DNA of 38,889 nt from Elusimicrobiota bacterium (lineage in GTDB: Bacteria; Elusimicrobiota; Elusimicrobia; UBA1565; UBA9628). Every line of letters begins with the position of its first letter. Position 1 is the stretch's first letter. The position numbers were made by a program, and so were the translations under genes. Shown here piece by piece: positions 18,739-26,567 of this stretch. The notes beneath the pieces were generated by a model, which ran no database searches, was not told the DNA's origin, and saw nothing but the letters and a program-made list of their open reading frames with translations. The stretch is from the NCBI GenBank assembly GCA_027452025.1, contig DAIDHI010000004.1, forward strand, positions 1-38,889, read 5' to 3'.

Positions 18739-19443
18739 ATGATGTCCTTCCTGCGCCGTTATCACCGCTCCCTGTTCATCGCCACCATCGTCATCTTCCT
18801 GCTCGGCACCTTCGTGGGCCTGGGCGGCTACCTCTTCTCCAGCCGCGACATGGGCCAAGCCGTCGCCTCCGTCGGCGGCACGAAGATCCCCTACGCCGTG
18901 TTCTCGGCCCGCGTGAACAACTACTTGGATGCCCTGCGCTCGCGCGGCACCGACGTCACCGACGACGTCTCCAAGCAGGTCAAGCAGGGGATGCTGCGCG
19001 ACATGATCGTCGACGAGCTCCTTTCGCAGAAGGCCGGTGCGATGGGCATCGTCGTCACCGACGAGGAGCTGGCCCGCGACATCCAGAACACGCCGGCCTT
19101 CCAGCGAAACGGGGCCTTCAGCCAGGACCTCTACTACGCGGCGATCCGCCAGGTCTACCATCAGACGCCCGAGCAGTACGAGGCGATGCGCCGCAAGCAG
19201 ATCAAAGCCACTCTCTTCAAGCAGCTGATCTTCCAGACCGCCAAGCTCGCCCCGCAGGAAGTCGAGCAGCTCTACGCCCAGGTCCACAAGGGCAAGATGA
19301 AGAGCTTCGCCAAGGACAAGCTCGCCTTCGCGGCGCAGGCCCAGCAGCAGCGGGCGCTGGAGCTCATCAACTACTACCTGCGCCAGCAAAGCGCCCAAGT
19401 CGAGATCCGCAGCTACCTCCAGCAGCGCGAAAGCGGCGCCTAG
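18739..19443 (+). CDS. Membrane-anchored SurA/PpiD N-terminal-like chaperone lacking a PPIase domain
   Basis: 234 residues. A basic start and a transmembrane helix (about 11-33) precede a helical region with V-A-S-V-G-G-T-K-I-P-Y-A-V-F (about 42-55) and M-L-R-D-M-I-V-D-E-L-L. These match the opening of SurA_N/PpiD chaperone domains. V-V-T-D-E-E-L-A-R-D-I and F-Q-R-N-G-A-F-S-Q continue the pattern. PpiD and SurA go on to parvulin domains; here the protein ends after the chaperone helices, so it probably binds unfolded envelope proteins without prolyl isomerase activity. Lys/Gln-rich helices close it. It lies in the M23-bactofilin operon, 10 nt after bactofilin. Confidence 0.75.
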   Translation: MMSFLRRYHRSLFIATIVIFLLGTFVGLGGYLFSSRDMGQAVASVGGTKIPYAVFSARVNNYLDALRSRGTDVTDDVSKQVKQGMLRDMIVDELLSQKAGAMGIVVTDEELARDIQNTPAFQRNGAFSQDLYYAAIRQVYHQTPEQYEAMRRKQIKATLFKQLIFQTAKLAPQEVEQLYAQVHKGKMKSFAKDKLAFAAQAQQQRALELINYYLRQQSAQVEIRSYLQQRESGA

Positions 19444-19459
19444 GCAAGGAGACCCCCTG

Positions 19460-20386
19460 ATGACCCGCATCCTCGTGGTCGGTTCCGTCGCGCTCGATTC
19501 CGTCAAGACCTCGGAAGGGGAAAGCCGCGACGCCTTGGGCGGCTCGGCCGTCTATTTCTCCCTGGCGGCGCGGCACTTCGCGCCGGTCTCCATCGTAGGC
19601 GTCGTGGGCCGGGATTTTCCGTCGGCGCACCGGCGAATGCTCGAAGGGCGGGGCATCGACCTGGCGGGCCTGCGCGCCGAGGCCGGCAAGACCTTCCGCT
19701 GGGCGGGCAAATACGGCCGCGACATGGCCGGCGCCAAGACCCTGGAGACGCAGCTCAACGTTTTCAAGGACTTCAGGCCCGCGCTCAGCGAGGAGCAGAA
19801 GGGCGCGCCCGTGCTCTTTTTGGCCAACATCGATCCGGAGCTTCAGGCCGACGTGCTCGCGCAAATGAGAAGGCCGCAGATCGTCGCCTGCGACACGATG
19901 AACTTCTGGATCGCCTCGAAGCTCCCCGCGCTCAAGGAGCTGCTCTCCAAGGTCCACATCTTCTTCGGCAACGAGGAAGAGGCCAAGAAGCTCACCCGCC
20001 AGCCCAACGCCTTGCGGGCGGCCAGGGTCATCTCCGAATGGGGCCCCTCCGTGGTCGTCATCAAGAAGGGCGAGCACGGCGCGGTGCTCAAGGCCGGCAA
20101 GGAGGTCTTCGTCTTTCCCGCCTTTCCTCTTGAGACCGTCAAGGACCCGACGGGCGCCGGCGACAGCTTCGCCGGCGGCTTCATGGGGTATCTCGCCTCC
20201 GTCGGCGGCTGCGAGGACGCGCACCATCTCAAGCGCGCCGTCCTCTACGGCACGGTCATGGCCTCCTTCAACGTCGAGGACTTCAGCACGCGGCGCTTGG
20301 AGAGCTTGGAGCGCGGCGACCTCGAGGAGCGCTTCGTCGACTTCCTCGAGCGGTTGACCGTCCCGCGCGAGGCGGCGCTGGCATGA
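19460..20386 (+). CDS. PfkB (ribokinase) family sugar or nucleoside kinase
   Basis: 308 residues, a full PfkB fold. The N-terminal signature is G-S-V-A-L-D-S-V followed by G-G-S-A-V-Y-F-S. The C-terminal signature D-P-T-G-A-G-D-S-F-A-G-G has the catalytic Asp235 and anion-hole glycines. It transfers phosphate from ATP to a hydroxyl of a sugar or nucleoside-like molecule; the G-G-S-A-V-Y pattern is shared by adenosine-kinase-like and uncharacterised members, so the substrate is open. An AGGAG Shine-Dalgarno site (19446-19450) precedes ATG 19460. Its stop overlaps the next gene's start as ATGA. Confidence 0.88.
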   Translation: MTRILVVGSVALDSVKTSEGESRDALGGSAVYFSLAARHFAPVSIVGVVGRDFPSAHRRMLEGRGIDLAGLRAEAGKTFRWAGKYGRDMAGAKTLETQLNVFKDFRPALSEEQKGAPVLFLANIDPELQADVLAQMRRPQIVACDTMNFWIASKLPALKELLSKVHIFFGNEEEAKKLTRQPNALRAARVISEWGPSVVVIKKGEHGAVLKAGKEVFVFPAFPLETVKDPTGAGDSFAGGFMGYLASVGGCEDAHHLKRAVLYGTVMASFNVEDFSTRRLESLERGDLEERFVDFLERLTVPREAALA

Positions 20387-21168
20387 TCGTTCACGCCCTT
20401 CTGCTTGCCGCGCAATGCCTCGCGCAGGCTCCCGCGCCCGTCGAGCATCCTCGCATCGCCATCGTCATCGACGACTTCGGCTTGACCTACAAGAAGGACG
20501 TCCCCGACGAGCAGTGGATGAGGATCGACTGGCCGATCACCTTCGCCGACATGCCGCAGTCACCGCGAACCAAGCAAGTCGCCGCCGAGACGCCCAAGTG
20601 GGGACATGAGCTCATCATCCATTTCCCGTTTGACCCCTTCTTGAGCCTGAAGCTTCCCAAAGACCGCGTCGATCCCCGGGACTTGCAGAAAGTGGAGGCC
20701 TTGCTGGGCAAGGCCTTCCGCGAGGTCCCGCACGCCGTCGGGCTCAATAATCACCGCTCCTATCGCGCCACCATGAACAAGCCGCTCATGAAGGCGTTCA
20801 TGAGCGTCCTCAAGCCCCACGGCATCTTCTTCCTCGACAGCCACGTCGGACCGAAGACCGTGGCCTACGAGGAGGCCCGCCGCGCGGGCATTCCCGCGGC
20901 GGAGAACAGCATCTTCCTCGACGGCGGTCATGAGCCCAAGGCGCGCAGGTCCCGCGACCCCATGGTCCTGGCCGAGGCCATCGCCAAGGACAAGGCCGTC
21001 TGCGAGCACTACTTGCGCGTCGTGGCGGGCATCGCCAAGAAGAAGGGCCAGGCGGTGGCCATCGGCCACCACTACTACCACGGCACCTACGAGTGCCTGA
21101 CGGATGAGGTCCCCAAGCTGCGCGCCGAGGGCTTCCAGTTCGTCTTCGCCTCCGCGCTCGCGCGGTAG
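20383..21168 (+). CDS. Divergent polysaccharide deacetylase family protein (YibQ-like)
   Basis: 261 residues. A signal-peptide-like start ([16 protein letters not shown]) leads into I-A-I-V-I-D-D-F-G, the D-D-x-G motif of the YibQ/DUF610 deacetylase fold. It continues with V-G-L-N-N-H-R-S and F-F-L-D-S-H-V-G at the places where this family keeps its metal ligands, and A-I-G-H-H-Y-Y-H near the end. It is presumably periplasmic and may act on cell-wall glycans; YibQ proteins themselves have little biochemical characterisation. ATG 20383 overlaps the PfkB stop (ATGA). Its 3' end overlaps the convergent membrane-protein gene by 82 nt. Confidence 0.85.
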   Translation: MIVHALLLAAQCLAQAPAPVEHPRIAIVIDDFGLTYKKDVPDEQWMRIDWPITFADMPQSPRTKQVAAETPKWGHELIIHFPFDPFLSLKLPKDRVDPRDLQKVEALLGKAFREVPHAVGLNNHRSYRATMNKPLMKAFMSVLKPHGIFFLDSHVGPKTVAYEEARRAGIPAAENSIFLDGGHEPKARRSRDPMVLAEAIAKDKAVCEHYLRVVAGIAKKKGQAVAIGHHYYHGTYECLTDEVPKLRAEGFQFVFASALAR

Positions 21169-22922
21169 ATCGACACCGTGGCGTTGCGGTAGACCGGCCG
21201 GCCCAGGCGCGTCAGCGCGGCCGGCGTCATGAGGGAGCGCTCGAACGGGCCGACCCAGAGGTAATCGAGCTCGGCGTCCTGGTCCGGCGGCGTCCGGGCG
21301 AGGCTTTCCAGGATCTTGACGTAGTCGGCTCGCGGCAGGTCGTCGTTGACGCCGAACATGGACCATTCCCGGTCCTGCCAGTCCACGCGGCCGTTCCAAA
21401 GGGCGTCCTGCCAAAGCCTGTTGGATGAGGCGCCGTCGTGCCGGGCGAGCTCCTTGACGATTTTCCCGTCGGGGATGCCGAGCAGGGCGAACGCCCGGCG
21501 CTGCCGCTGCACGAGTTCGCGGGCCGGCACGTCGCAGGCGATGATGAACCCGTAGCCCACGAAGTTTTTCTCCCGAGTGTAGATGGGCAGGAACATGTTC
21601 TCCAGCGGGCCCAGGGAGGCGACGACGGAGTCCGGCGGGACGTTCGCGTCCAGGAACGCATAGGCGTCGTCGAGATCCTTGGGCAGCGCTTGATACGGGT
21701 AGCGCGCCTGGGCGTAGGAGATCGCGCGGCCGGCCGCCCAGGCCGCGCAAACGGCCGCCAGCCACAGCCAGGCGCGGCGGTCCGCGATCTTGCGCCCGAG
21801 AAGGCCTGCGCCCAAAAGGAAGGCGAAGAAGGCTCCCAGCCGGTTCCAGTGGTTGGGCGAGACCGAGCGTCCGACCAGGCCCTGCGCTTCGAGGATGAGG
21901 CAGGCGGAGAGGACGACGCAGCCGAGCAGGACCGGCGCCGGCTCGCGGCGAGCCTTCCAGAGCATCGCGGCGGCGGCCGCCGTCCAGGCCAAGGCCCAGG
22001 TATCGACGTGGCGGCCGTATTTCATGCCCGCCTCGACGAGCATCTCCGAGGACATCCCGAGGTGGACAACCAGCCACGGCAGCCCCAGCAAGCCCGTGAG
22101 CGCGACGGCCGCGAAGGTCCTGCGGTCCGGGCGCCACAGGAAGAAAAAAGCGGCCGCCGCTGAGAAGATCACGCCCACGTCGGGATGGAAGTAGAACAGG
22201 CTCGCGCCCGCAAGGCCGGCGCCCAGCGCCCAGCCCCACGCGCGCTTCGCGCGCAAGAGCAGCCACAGCGCGAAAAAAAGCGGCGGCCAGGTCAGGGCGG
22301 GATTGGAAAGCCGTCCCGCCCCGAAGGTCCACGGATAATGCCCGAGATAATAGGAGGAATGCAGCAGGACCTGCTTGAAGGTCCCGGCGAGGTCCCAGCG
22401 CGCGAAGAACGCCAGGTCGAGGACGTCGACGAACAGCGTCGTGAACACGGCGGCGAACACGGACCAGCGGACGTTGCCGGAAAGCTCGATCAGGAGCAGG
22501 TAGAGGCCCACGACCCAGAGCGCGACTCCCGCGAAGCGCGAGAGCACCCAGCCGGCGCCGACGCGGCCGCCGCACAGGCGCGCCATCGCCCCCATGAGGG
22601 CGAAGGACAGCGTGTCGGTCAGGGCCAGCCTGAGGCTGCGGTTTTCCTTGATGTGCGGGTCGCCCGGGATCAGACGGCGCGCGGCGTCGTGCATGCGGGC
22701 GGCGTACTCGCTGTCGTCGCGCGAGTCGAAGGTGGGGATGGCCCGAAAGCGCCCGCTCAGGCTCCACTGGGCCGCCTGCTCGGGAAAGTGGCGGGCGTAG
22801 AAGGCCCGGTAAGCGGGCATGAGCAGCTCCGGAAGGCACAGGAGCAAGCCGGCGGCGCAAGCCCAGAGCGCCACGATCGCACGTCGCTTCGCGTTGTCCG
22901 TCAAACCATTCTGGAAAATCAT
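21087..22922 (-). CDS. Polytopic membrane protein, possibly GT-C-like, function unknown
   Basis: 611 residues with about ten hydrophobic segments (first about 16-35) and a soluble C-terminal third. An acidic cluster after the first helix (F-D-S-R-D-D-S-E-Y) sits where GT-C glycosyltransferases carry their catalytic acidic residues, which is only a hint. I do not recognise a family. The A of ATG 22922 is the discriminator base of the preceding tRNA-Leu, and no Shine-Dalgarno site is possible in front of it. A TTG at 22904 is an alternative start. The longer frame upstream only translates the tRNA. The 3' end overlaps the YibQ-like gene by 82 nt on the opposite strand. Confidence 0.7.
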   Translation of the reverse strand: MIFQNGLTDNAKRRAIVALWACAAGLLLCLPELLMPAYRAFYARHFPEQAAQWSLSGRFRAIPTFDSRDDSEYAARMHDAARRLIPGDPHIKENRSLRLALTDTLSFALMGAMARLCGGRVGAGWVLSRFAGVALWVVGLYLLLIELSGNVRWSVFAAVFTTLFVDVLDLAFFARWDLAGTFKQVLLHSSYYLGHYPWTFGAGRLSNPALTWPPLFFALWLLLRAKRAWGWALGAGLAGASLFYFHPDVGVIFSAAAAFFFLWRPDRRTFAAVALTGLLGLPWLVVHLGMSSEMLVEAGMKYGRHVDTWALAWTAAAAAMLWKARREPAPVLLGCVVLSACLILEAQGLVGRSVSPNHWNRLGAFFAFLLGAGLLGRKIADRRAWLWLAAVCAAWAAGRAISYAQARYPYQALPKDLDDAYAFLDANVPPDSVVASLGPLENMFLPIYTREKNFVGYGFIIACDVPARELVQRQRRAFALLGIPDGKIVKELARHDGASSNRLWQDALWNGRVDWQDREWSMFGVNDDLPRADYVKILESLARTPPDQDAELDYLWVGPFERSLMTPAALTRLGRPVYRNATVSIYRASAEAKTNWKPSARSLGTSSVRHS

Positions 22923-23006
22923 GCCGGCGGAGGGGATCGAACCCACACGGCCCAGGGGGCCACGAGATTTTGAGTCTCGCGCGTCTGCCAGTTCCGCCAC
23001 GCCGGC
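22922..23006 (-). tRNA. tRNA-Leu (anticodon CAA), CCA not encoded
   Basis: Acceptor GCCGGCG/CGCCGGC with discriminator A, anticodon stem CGAGA/TCTCG with loop CTCAAAA (anticodon CAA), a long variable arm with GGCCC/GGGCC pairing, and a T-loop GTTCGAT. The long variable arm and anticodon identify tRNA-Leu for UUG codons. The 3' CCA is not in the DNA, so a CCA-adding enzyme is needed, unlike tRNA-Arg in this window. The discriminator base doubles as the A of the next gene's ATG. Confidence 0.95.
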
Positions 23007-23015
23007 GCCGAGGCT

Positions 23016-23024
23016 ATCTTATCA
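23016..23024 (-). promoter_or_regulatory. Possible extended -10 for tRNA-Leu
   Basis: TGA-TAAGAT on the minus strand ends 9 nt before the tRNA 5' end and overlaps the stop codon of the preceding secreted-protein gene. The geometry is close to the tRNA-Arg promoter (TGC-TATAAT, 10 nt). The hexamer matches consensus at four of six positions. Confidence 0.4.
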
Positions 23025-23750
23025 TTTTGCGGAAAGCCGCACGGCGAGGCGGACCTTCACGGCGCCCGGAAGCGCGGTGCCGTCGTCGTCGTCCGGCGCG
23101 GCCGAGCCGCCGCGGCGAGAGTGGGCGCGCTCCACGTCCTGGTCCCAGCTCGAGACCAGCTTCTTGATGCCCGGCTCGACCGGGGCGGCCAGAAAGTCGA
23201 GGCGCACGGGCTTGCCGGGGGCGGGACGAAGGGCCTTCAAGGGCACGACCAGCGTGTAGACGGGGTCCCGGCCGGCGAGGCCGCCTTGGAGGCGAAGCCC
23301 CTGGGGAAGCCCGGTGGAGACGGCCACGCCGGAGGGCAGGAGAAGCTCCGGCGTGGTTCCCGAGGCGAACGGCGGGGTCTGGCCCAGGATCTGCCAGGAG
23401 CCCGGCAGCGGGGGCTGCAGGCGGCTGAAGGGCAGGCGCAGTCCGAAGCTTCGGGTCTTGCCGTCCGAGCCGTAGAACCAGAAGGTCAGATCCTGGCGGA
23501 ACGTCCCGGACATCAAGGCGCGGCCGTCGGAGCCGTCGGCGGTGAGATGGAGATAGAGGTTAGCCCCGTCGTTTTTGGCGCGAAAGTCGATGCCGGGCTC
23601 GTACTCGACGTCGGTGTCCGACCAGGCGGCGTCATCGGCGTTGAGGGCGACGGGCTTGGGCGTCCAACGGCTGTCGACCGAGTCTCGCCACAAGAAGAAG
23701 GCGCGCGCGGGAGCGGCGCAGAGCGCGAGGGCGCAAAGCCAGCGGAGCAT
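23022..23750 (-). CDS. Secreted beta-rich protein of unknown function (DOMON/CBM9-like pattern)
   Basis: 242 residues. M-L-R-W-L-C-A-L-A-L-C-A-A-P-A-R-A is a clear signal peptide. The next region (D-A-A-W-S-D-T-D, then I-D-F-R-A-K-N-D-G-A-N-L-Y-L-H-L) resembles carbohydrate-binding family 9/DOMON-like beta sandwiches, where a Trp and the N-D-G-x-x-L-Y-L strand are common. There is an acidic run (A-P-D-D-D-D-G) near the C-terminus. Substrate and partner are unknown. The signal peptide supports ATG 23750, although this places the start 119 nt inside the end of the glycerophosphodiesterase gene. tRNA-Leu begins 15 nt after its stop. Confidence 0.65.
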   Translation of the reverse strand: MLRWLCALALCAAPARAFFLWRDSVDSRWTPKPVALNADDAAWSDTDVEYEPGIDFRAKNDGANLYLHLTADGSDGRALMSGTFRQDLTFWFYGSDGKTRSFGLRLPFSRLQPPLPGSWQILGQTPPFASGTTPELLLPSGVAVSTGLPQGLRLQGGLAGRDPVYTLVVPLKALRPAPGKPVRLDFLAAPVEPGIKKLVSSWDQDVERAHSRRGGSAAPDDDDGTALPGAVKVRLAVRLSAK

Positions 23751-24612
23751 GAGGGTATTCTATCAAGTAGCGGGCGATGTGGTCCGTCATCACCTCGTCG
23801 ACTCCCAGCGCGAGCATCTCGCGATAGGTCGCGCGCTCGCTCAAAAACGGGCCGCCGTCGGCGCTGACGAGGGCGTCGATGATGAAGCCGTGGCGGTGGA
23901 CCTGCCGCACGAGAGTCCGGTCGACTTTGAAGCCGAAGGTGCCCACCGAGCGCACGGCCAGGCGCTTGAGCGCGGCCGCGTCGGCGTCGGTCAGCCGCGT
24001 GGGCCAGAAGCCGCCTTCGGCGTCGTAGAGGTCGTATTCCAGCCAGGCCTCGGGGGCGAGGCGGCGCAGCATGGCGAGAGTCGCGAGGCTGCCGCTGTTG
24101 AAGCGCACGCGCCCGAGGAAGCGCCGGGCGCGGCACAGCGCCACGATCCGGCCGGCTTCATCAGGCGTCAGCGGGCTGTCCTTGAGATGGAGGTAGAGCT
24201 TTGCCCGGTTGCCGGCCATGGCGCGCAAGACCTGGTCCATGGTCGGTATGCGCTCGCGGCCGGCCGCGAGCGGGCGCGCCTGGACCTGGGCGAGCGTGGC
24301 CTGCTCCACGTCGAGCGGCAGGCCGACGTCGGCGAGCGACGCGTCGTGGTGCAGCACGAGCCGTCCGTCGCGCGTCATCCGGACGTCCACCTCGATCCAG
24401 GGCGCGCCGTGGGCCACGGCCTCCAAGATCGAGGCCGTCGTGTTTTCGGGGAAGCGGTCGGAATAGCCTCGGTGCGCGATGAACGTGGGCCGCCAGCCCG
24501 CGGCGCGCGCGGGGAGGGCGGGCATCAGGGGAAACAGCAGCAGCCGGAAGAGGACGGCCAGGCAGGCGGCGCCGAGGAAGAGTTGGAACCGTGGGGAAAC
24601 GCTGGGAGACAT
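23632..24612 (-). CDS. Membrane-anchored glycerophosphodiester phosphodiesterase
   Basis: 326 residues. A hydrophobic N-terminal segment (about 11-30) precedes a GDPD TIM barrel: H47-R48-G49 and P-E-N-T (55-58) in the first block, E74-x-D76 metal ligands, and H89-D90. Y-L-H-L-K-D and M-T-D-H-I close the barrel. The enzyme hydrolyses glycerophosphodiesters to glycerol-3-phosphate and an alcohol, probably outside the cytoplasm or at the membrane. The barrel normally ends soon after T-D-H; the last 40 residues are Arg-rich and encoded within the next gene's signal-peptide region, so the tail may be an unconserved read-through. It follows the histidine kinase by 43 nt. Confidence 0.85.
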   Translation of the reverse strand: MSPSVSPRFQLFLGAACLAVLFRLLLFPLMPALPARAAGWRPTFIAHRGYSDRFPENTTASILEAVAHGAPWIEVDVRMTRDGRLVLHHDASLADVGLPLDVEQATLAQVQARPLAAGRERIPTMDQVLRAMAGNRAKLYLHLKDSPLTPDEAGRIVALCRARRFLGRVRFNSGSLATLAMLRRLAPEAWLEYDLYDAEGGFWPTRLTDADAAALKRLAVRSVGTFGFKVDRTLVRQVHRHGFIIDALVSADGGPFLSERATYREMLALGVDEVMTDHIARYLIEYPHAPLALRPRALRRSRARLLLVARLGRQPLDAQARRPQRR

Positions 24613-24655
24613 ACGTCATGAAAGATACCAACCGGCGTCGCGTCGCCGCCAGGGG

Positions 24656-25906
24656 TCAGGCCGCCTCGGCCGCGCCCGTTTGAGCCATCGCGGGCAAGAA
24701 CAGCGTGAAGCGCGCCCCGCCGCCGTCCTTGTTCTCGGCGCGCAGGCGTCCCCCGTGCTGCGCGGCGATCTCCGAGCAGATGTAGAGTCCCAGACCCGTG
24801 CCTCCGCGCTCCTGCTCCGTGCTCGAGAAAGGCTTGAAGAGCCGTTCCAGCATCTGCGCGGGCAGGCCGGGCCCGGTGTCCTCCACCGTGACCTGGACCT
24901 GCGGCCACTGGGATTGCGGTCCGAGCAGGGCGCGTCCGCGCACGGTCAGCGTCCCGCCGCCGTCCATCGCGCGGATGGCGTTGGAGAAGAGGTTGAGGAA
25001 GATCCGCTGCAGGTCGGCGCGCCGGCCCTCGACTTTCGCAAGCGCCTCGAACTCGACTTGGACCTCGACGCGGCTTTCCGCGGCCCGCTCCTTGAGCACG
25101 GTGAGCACGGACTGGACGAGCTCGGCGAGGTCGCAGGGCGCGGCGGGGGCCTTCGCCTTCTTCGCCATGTCGACGAAGGAGGCGACGATGCCGCGGCCGA
25201 GGGCGGCCGACTTGGAGATGCGCTCGAGGTGCGTCTTGACCGAGTCCGGCACGTCGTCGGCCGCGGCGAGGATCTCCGTCATGCCGAGGATGACGGCGAA
25301 GGTGTTGTTGAGGTCGTGGGCGACACCCGCGCTGACCAGGCCCACCTGCGCGACGGCGCTCATGTCCTCGATTTGGCGCCAGCTCTCCTGGAGCTTGCGT
25401 CGCGCCGCGCGGTCGCGGGAGACGATCTTGCAGGCGATGGCCGCGGTCAGCACGAACAACGCCGTCTTGAGGAAGAGCTCGAAGGCGTCGGTCGCGCCCC
25501 AGCTTCCGGCCTCGAAGCCGGTATAGGCCGCGTTGAAGCAGATCGCGCCGGCGGTGACCAGAGCCACCTCCTGGGCCCTGAGCAGCAGGCAGGCCGTATA
25601 GATCGGCAGGAGGTAGAGGACCCAAAGGTTGGAGTCGAGGCCCCCGGAATAGGCGAGGATGGCCGTGATGGCCGCGCAATTGCTCATGACAAGTCCGACC
25701 GAGAGCCAGTCCTTTTCCGGCCACCGGCGCAGCGACAGGCCGGCGGCGAGATTTAGGCCCATCAGGAGCAGGAAAAGGTAAAGGATCTGAGGATAGCCCA
25801 GCTGGGCGTTCTCGCGGGAAAGAAAGGCGAGCACGGCCATGAAGAGGAAGAACACGGCCTCGTATTTGCCGACCAGCGTCTTGTCCGGCTCCGCTGCCTT
25901 GCCCAT
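24656..25906 (-). CDS. Membrane sensor histidine kinase
   Basis: 416 residues. Five or six hydrophobic segments (about 16-160) form an integral sensor without a large extracellular domain, followed by a coiled linker and the HisKA block V-A-H197-D-L-N-N. The ATPase has the N box (N-L-F-S-N-A-I-R-A-M), G1 (E-D-T-G-P-G) and G2 (G-G-T-G-L-G-L-Y-I). It should autophosphorylate on His197 and pass phosphate to a receiver. No response regulator is adjacent; orphan receivers lie at 11197, 13382 and 30558, with no evidence for a particular pairing. TACACT, a weak -10, lies 6 nt before ATG 25906. The gene is divergent from the UPF0016 transporter. Confidence 0.92.
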   Translation of the reverse strand: MGKAAEPDKTLVGKYEAVFFLFMAVLAFLSRENAQLGYPQILYLFLLLMGLNLAAGLSLRRWPEKDWLSVGLVMSNCAAITAILAYSGGLDSNLWVLYLLPIYTACLLLRAQEVALVTAGAICFNAAYTGFEAGSWGATDAFELFLKTALFVLTAAIACKIVSRDRAARRKLQESWRQIEDMSAVAQVGLVSAGVAHDLNNTFAVILGMTEILAAADDVPDSVKTHLERISKSAALGRGIVASFVDMAKKAKAPAAPCDLAELVQSVLTVLKERAAESRVEVQVEFEALAKVEGRRADLQRIFLNLFSNAIRAMDGGGTLTVRGRALLGPQSQWPQVQVTVEDTGPGLPAQMLERLFKPFSSTEQERGGTGLGLYICSEIAAQHGGRLRAENKDGGGARFTLFLPAMAQTGAAEAA

Positions 25907-25912
25907 GACGCC

Positions 25913-25918
25913 AGTGTA
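25913..25918 (-). promoter_or_regulatory. Possible -10 box for the histidine kinase, leaderless spacing
   Basis: TACACT (four of six consensus positions) on the minus strand lies 6 nt before ATG 25906, matching the spacing seen at better boxes in this window. Confidence 0.35.
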
Positions 25919-25940
25919 GGGCCCCGGCGCCGCGCGCGCC

Positions 25941-25959
25941 AGTTAAATCGCGCTTAACT
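25941..25959. promoter_or_regulatory. Inverted repeat in the divergent HK / UPF0016 promoter region, possible operator
   Basis: AGTTAA-N7-TTAACT is a perfect inverted repeat, AT-rich in an otherwise GC-rich gap. It is 11 nt upstream of the UPF0016 -10 box, about the -35 position. That placement suits a regulator binding site. Confidence 0.4.
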
Positions 25960-25970
25960 CGGTATTAAGG

Positions 25971-25976
25971 TAGAAT
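25971..25976 (+). promoter_or_regulatory. -10 box for the UPF0016 operon, leaderless spacing
   Basis: TAGAAT (five of six consensus) ends 6 nt before ATG 25983, so the transcript would start at or beside the start codon. The inverted repeat at 25941-25959 covers the -35 region. Confidence 0.5.
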
Positions 25977-25982
25977 CGGCCG

Positions 25983-26567
25983 ATGCCTCTTCGCGTGCTG
26001 CTTTCCGCGTTCGCCATCACCGCTTTGGCCGAACTGCCGGACAAGACGGCCTTGGCCGCGGTCTTTCTCGCCACGCGCCGCAACCCCTGGGCGGTGTTCG
26101 TGGGCGCGGCCGGCGCCTTCCTGGTCCAGACGGCGATCGCCGTCGCGCTGGGGCACGCTCTCGGCCGACTGCCCGCCCGGCCGGTGCGGCTGGGGGCGGG
26201 GCTCTTGTTCCTCGCGCTGGCCGCGGCCATGCTGTTGCGCCGGGAGGCCGATGAGCAGAAAGAAGCCGCGCAGCGCAGCGCCGCGGGCGGCTTCCACGGC
26301 TCGGCGGCGGCCGCCTTCGCCGTGATCTTCGTCGCGGAGTGGGGGGATTTGACTCAATTTTCGACCGCGGCCCTGGCCGCGCGCTACCAGAGCCCCTGGC
26401 TGGTCTTCGCCGGAGCCACGCTCGGCCTGTGGGCCGTCTGCGCCGCGGCCGTCGCCGCCGGAAGCCGGGCCAAGGCGACTCTGCGTCCGGAAGTGCTGCA
26501 AAAGCTGGCGGCGGGAGCGTTCGCTCTCGCCGGCCTGGCTATGCTGGCGGAGGGGCTGCGAGCGTGA
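25983..26567 (+). CDS. TMEM165/GDT1 (UPF0016) family cation transporter
   Basis: 194 residues with six hydrophobic helices in two related halves. Each half carries the family's acidic signature: A-E-L-P-D-K-T in helix 1 and A-E-W-G-D-L-T-Q in helix 4, matching E-x-G-D-K/R-T/S with the variants known in bacterial members. Family members move Mn2+ or Ca2+ across membranes, and bacterial ones are commonly Mn2+ exporters. A loop with E-A-D-E-Q-K-E lies between the halves. It heads a three-gene operon with the AidB-like dehydrogenase, whose GTG overlaps its stop as GTGA. No manganese riboswitch is visible, and the leaderless promoter leaves no room for one. Confidence 0.88.
   Translation: MPLRVLLSAFAITALAELPDKTALAAVFLATRRNPWAVFVGAAGAFLVQTAIAVALGHALGRLPARPVRLGAGLLFLALAAAMLLRREADEQKEAAQRSAAGGFHGSAAAAFAVIFVAEWGDLTQFSTAALAARYQSPWLVFAGATLGLWAVCAAAVAAGSRAKATLRPEVLQKLAAGAFALAGLAMLAEGLRA

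Noticed and set aside
22923..23000. N-terminal extension of the membrane protein starting M-A-E-L-A-D-A-R-D-S-K-S-R-G
   Set aside because: This is the familiar translation of a tRNA-Leu gene; the cloverleaf here is complete, so the protein must start at or after 22922.
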